A DNA stretch of 45,358 nt, from contig JBAXPK010000019.1 of assembly GCA_037132275.1 (NCBI GenBank), positions 1-45,358 of the forward strand, read 5' to 3'. Numbering within the stretch: position 1 is the stretch's first letter; every line of letters starts with the position of its first letter. The notes under the pieces were generated by a model. The model was not told the origin of the DNA. It was given only the letters and a program-made list of their open reading frames with translations, and ran no database searches. This document shows positions 44,476 through 45,358 of this stretch, one piece after another. The DNA is from JAABPW01 sp037132275. GTDB lineage: Bacteria; Verrucomicrobiota; Kiritimatiellia; CAIKKV01; CAITUY01. Made by a program: the position numbers and the translations under genes.

Positions 44476-45315
44476 GTGAAAAAGGCGCGGATCATAGGTT
44501 CAGTAGTGGTGATGGGTGGATTGATGTTCAGTGCGGGCTGTGGAACAACGCATGTTCAGACGGAGCCGGTTATGCCGGTGGTGATGCCTCCGATGGAAGT
44601 TGTGCCGACTAATGACGTTAAGGTTGTCGAGACAAAGCCAGAGCCGGTTGTTGAATCCAAGACCTATGTCGTCAAGGCAGGCGACAGCGTCTCCTCGATA
44701 GCGAAGCATTTCAAGGTGCCCTCAAAAGATATCCTGAAACTCAACAAGATTACCAATCCGAACAAGATCCGCGTGGGTCAGAAGTTGACGCTCCCCGGAT
44801 ATGTGGATTTGAGTGCTGCGGCGCCTGCCCATAAGGCGACCCATAAAAAGACCGGAAAGGGATCCGGGAAGGCCAGTCCTGTCGTCGCCAGCGGAGACGT
44901 ATATGTGGTGAAGTCTGGTGATATGCTGGGCGGCGTCGCGGTTGCCCACAAGACTACGTCCAAGGCGATTAAACAGCTCAACAACCTGACCAGCGACAAG
45001 TTGCAAGTGGGTCAGAAGCTGAAACTTCCCAAGGGGGCGACAGCGCCTGCGGTGACCGAGGGAACGGCTCCTGCGCCGGCTGAAGGTGTTGCCCCGGCGG
45101 CGACCGACGCGGCTGCCCCGGTGGATGCATCGGCCGTCTCCGCGCCTGCCCCGAAGTCGAACGACGTGCTTCATGTGGTTGAGCCCAATCAGGACTTGAA
45201 CTCCATTTCCATGATGTACGGTGTTCGGGCCGAAGAAGTGATTAAGTTAAACAACCTGTCATCGCCAGACGTGAAGGCGGGGCAGACTTTGAAGATTCCT
45301 CCGCCTGTTGAGTGA
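44476..45315 (+). CDS. LysM-repeat lipoprotein inside the dcw cluster
   Basis: A 279-residue lipoprotein that starts with GTG. The lipobox SAGC gives a lipidated Cys22. Three LysM domains lie at about 63-107 (YVVKAGDSVSSIAKHF), 142-185 (YVVKSGDMLGGVAVAHK) and 230-275 (HVVEPNQDLNSISMMYG), joined by Lys-rich and Ala/Pro-rich linkers. LysM binds GlcNAc-containing glycan, so the protein should rest on peptidoglycan from a membrane anchor. No catalytic domain is attached. It sits 3 bases after murD, an unusual member of this cluster, and the next gene starts at its stop codon. Confidence 0.88.
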   Translation: MKKARIIGSVVVMGGLMFSAGCGTTHVQTEPVMPVVMPPMEVVPTNDVKVVETKPEPVVESKTYVVKAGDSVSSIAKHFKVPSKDILKLNKITNPNKIRVGQKLTLPGYVDLSAAAPAHKATHKKTGKGSGKASPVVASGDVYVVKSGDMLGGVAVAHKTTSKAIKQLNNLTSDKLQVGQKLKLPKGATAPAVTEGTAPAPAEGVAPAATDAAAPVDASAVSAPAPKSNDVLHVVEPNQDLNSISMMYGVRAEEVIKLNNLSSPDVKAGQTLKIPPPVE

Positions 45316-45358
45316 TGCGGAAAACGCCCACCATATTAGTGGGCATCGTTCTTTTGTT
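45315..45358 (+). CDS. ftsW: Probable start of ftsW (partial, cut by window end)
   Basis: The ATG at 45315 overlaps the LysM gene stop (TGATG). The 14 visible codons read MRKTPTILVGIVLL, a basic start leading into a membrane segment like the N-terminus of FtsW, which follows murD in most dcw clusters. Too short to be certain. The same bases also contain a hairpin with a T-rich tail that could instead be a terminator. Confidence 0.5.
   Translation, partial: MRKTPTILVGIVLL
45326..45358 (+). terminator. Hairpin plus T-rich tail at the window end (alternative to ftsW)
   Basis: GCCCAC (45326-45331) and GTGGGC (45339-45344) form a 6-bp stem with a 7-base loop, followed by ATCGTTCTTTTGTT. It competes with the ftsW reading of the same bases. 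Confidence 0.3.

Overview
The window looks like chromosome of a Gram-negative bacterium of the PVC superphylum, most likely a Verrucomicrobiota/Kiritimatiellota-type lineage. This is inferred from gene content, not from a marker gene. The evidence is an exosortase, two outer-membrane beta-barrels, a complete MoxR/Bat cluster with fused subunits, and a division/cell-wall (dcw) cluster whose MurE carries the DNPR motif of meso-diaminopimelate ligases. I see no rRNA, tRNA, CRISPR array, insertion sequence or phage gene. Coding is dense and base composition looks even, so this is mostly ordinary core chromosome.

Layout. (1) 145-1215 (+): a GT4-type glycosyltransferase that meets the next operon tail to tail with no gap. 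(2) 1216-11323 (-): one long operon, in transcription order a membrane-anchored small heat-shock protein, a short frameshifted ORF, MoxR ATPase, DUF58 protein, a BatD-like membrane protein, BatA, a BatB-BatC fusion and a BatD-BatE fusion. A good sigma-54-type -24/-12 element lies in front of it. (3) 11597-17201 (+): an outer-membrane beta-barrel overlapping a 1340-residue protein made of an exosortase followed by about 1000 residues of TPR solenoid. (4) 17216-19077 (-): an FmdB-type zinc ribbon protein and an inner-membrane-anchored OmpA-domain protein. (5) 19243-26618 (-): AddB and AddA, translationally coupled, for double-strand-break end processing. (6) 26687-28403: a zinc polyol dehydrogenase and a convergent SGNH esterase. 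(7) 28577-30848 (+): an exported iron superoxide dismutase, cupin, YqeY and a BamE-like coiled-coil protein. (8) 30862-34353: an ABC-F ATPase, a small unknown protein coupled to a VTT/DedA-type membrane protein, and a two-TM protein. (9) 34548-35399 (+): an outer-membrane barrel with a perfect inverted repeat around its likely promoter. (10) 35612 to the end (+): the dcw cluster mraZ-rsmH-ftsL-ftsI-murE-murF-mraY-murD, a LysM lipoprotein, and what is probably the first 14 codons of ftsW.

How the parts fit. The bat operon would build a periplasm-facing MoxR/VWA/TPR complex, here with its own membrane-bound chaperone and possibly under sigma-54 control. The barrel and exosortase-TPR pair is the most unusual item: TPR plus beta-barrel is the architecture of exopolysaccharide exporters (PelB, BcsC, PgaA), but here the TPR part is fused to a sortase-like transpeptidase. 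The dcw genes make lipid II precursors and the septal transpeptidase. The candidate MraZ sites in front of mraZ would provide autoregulation.
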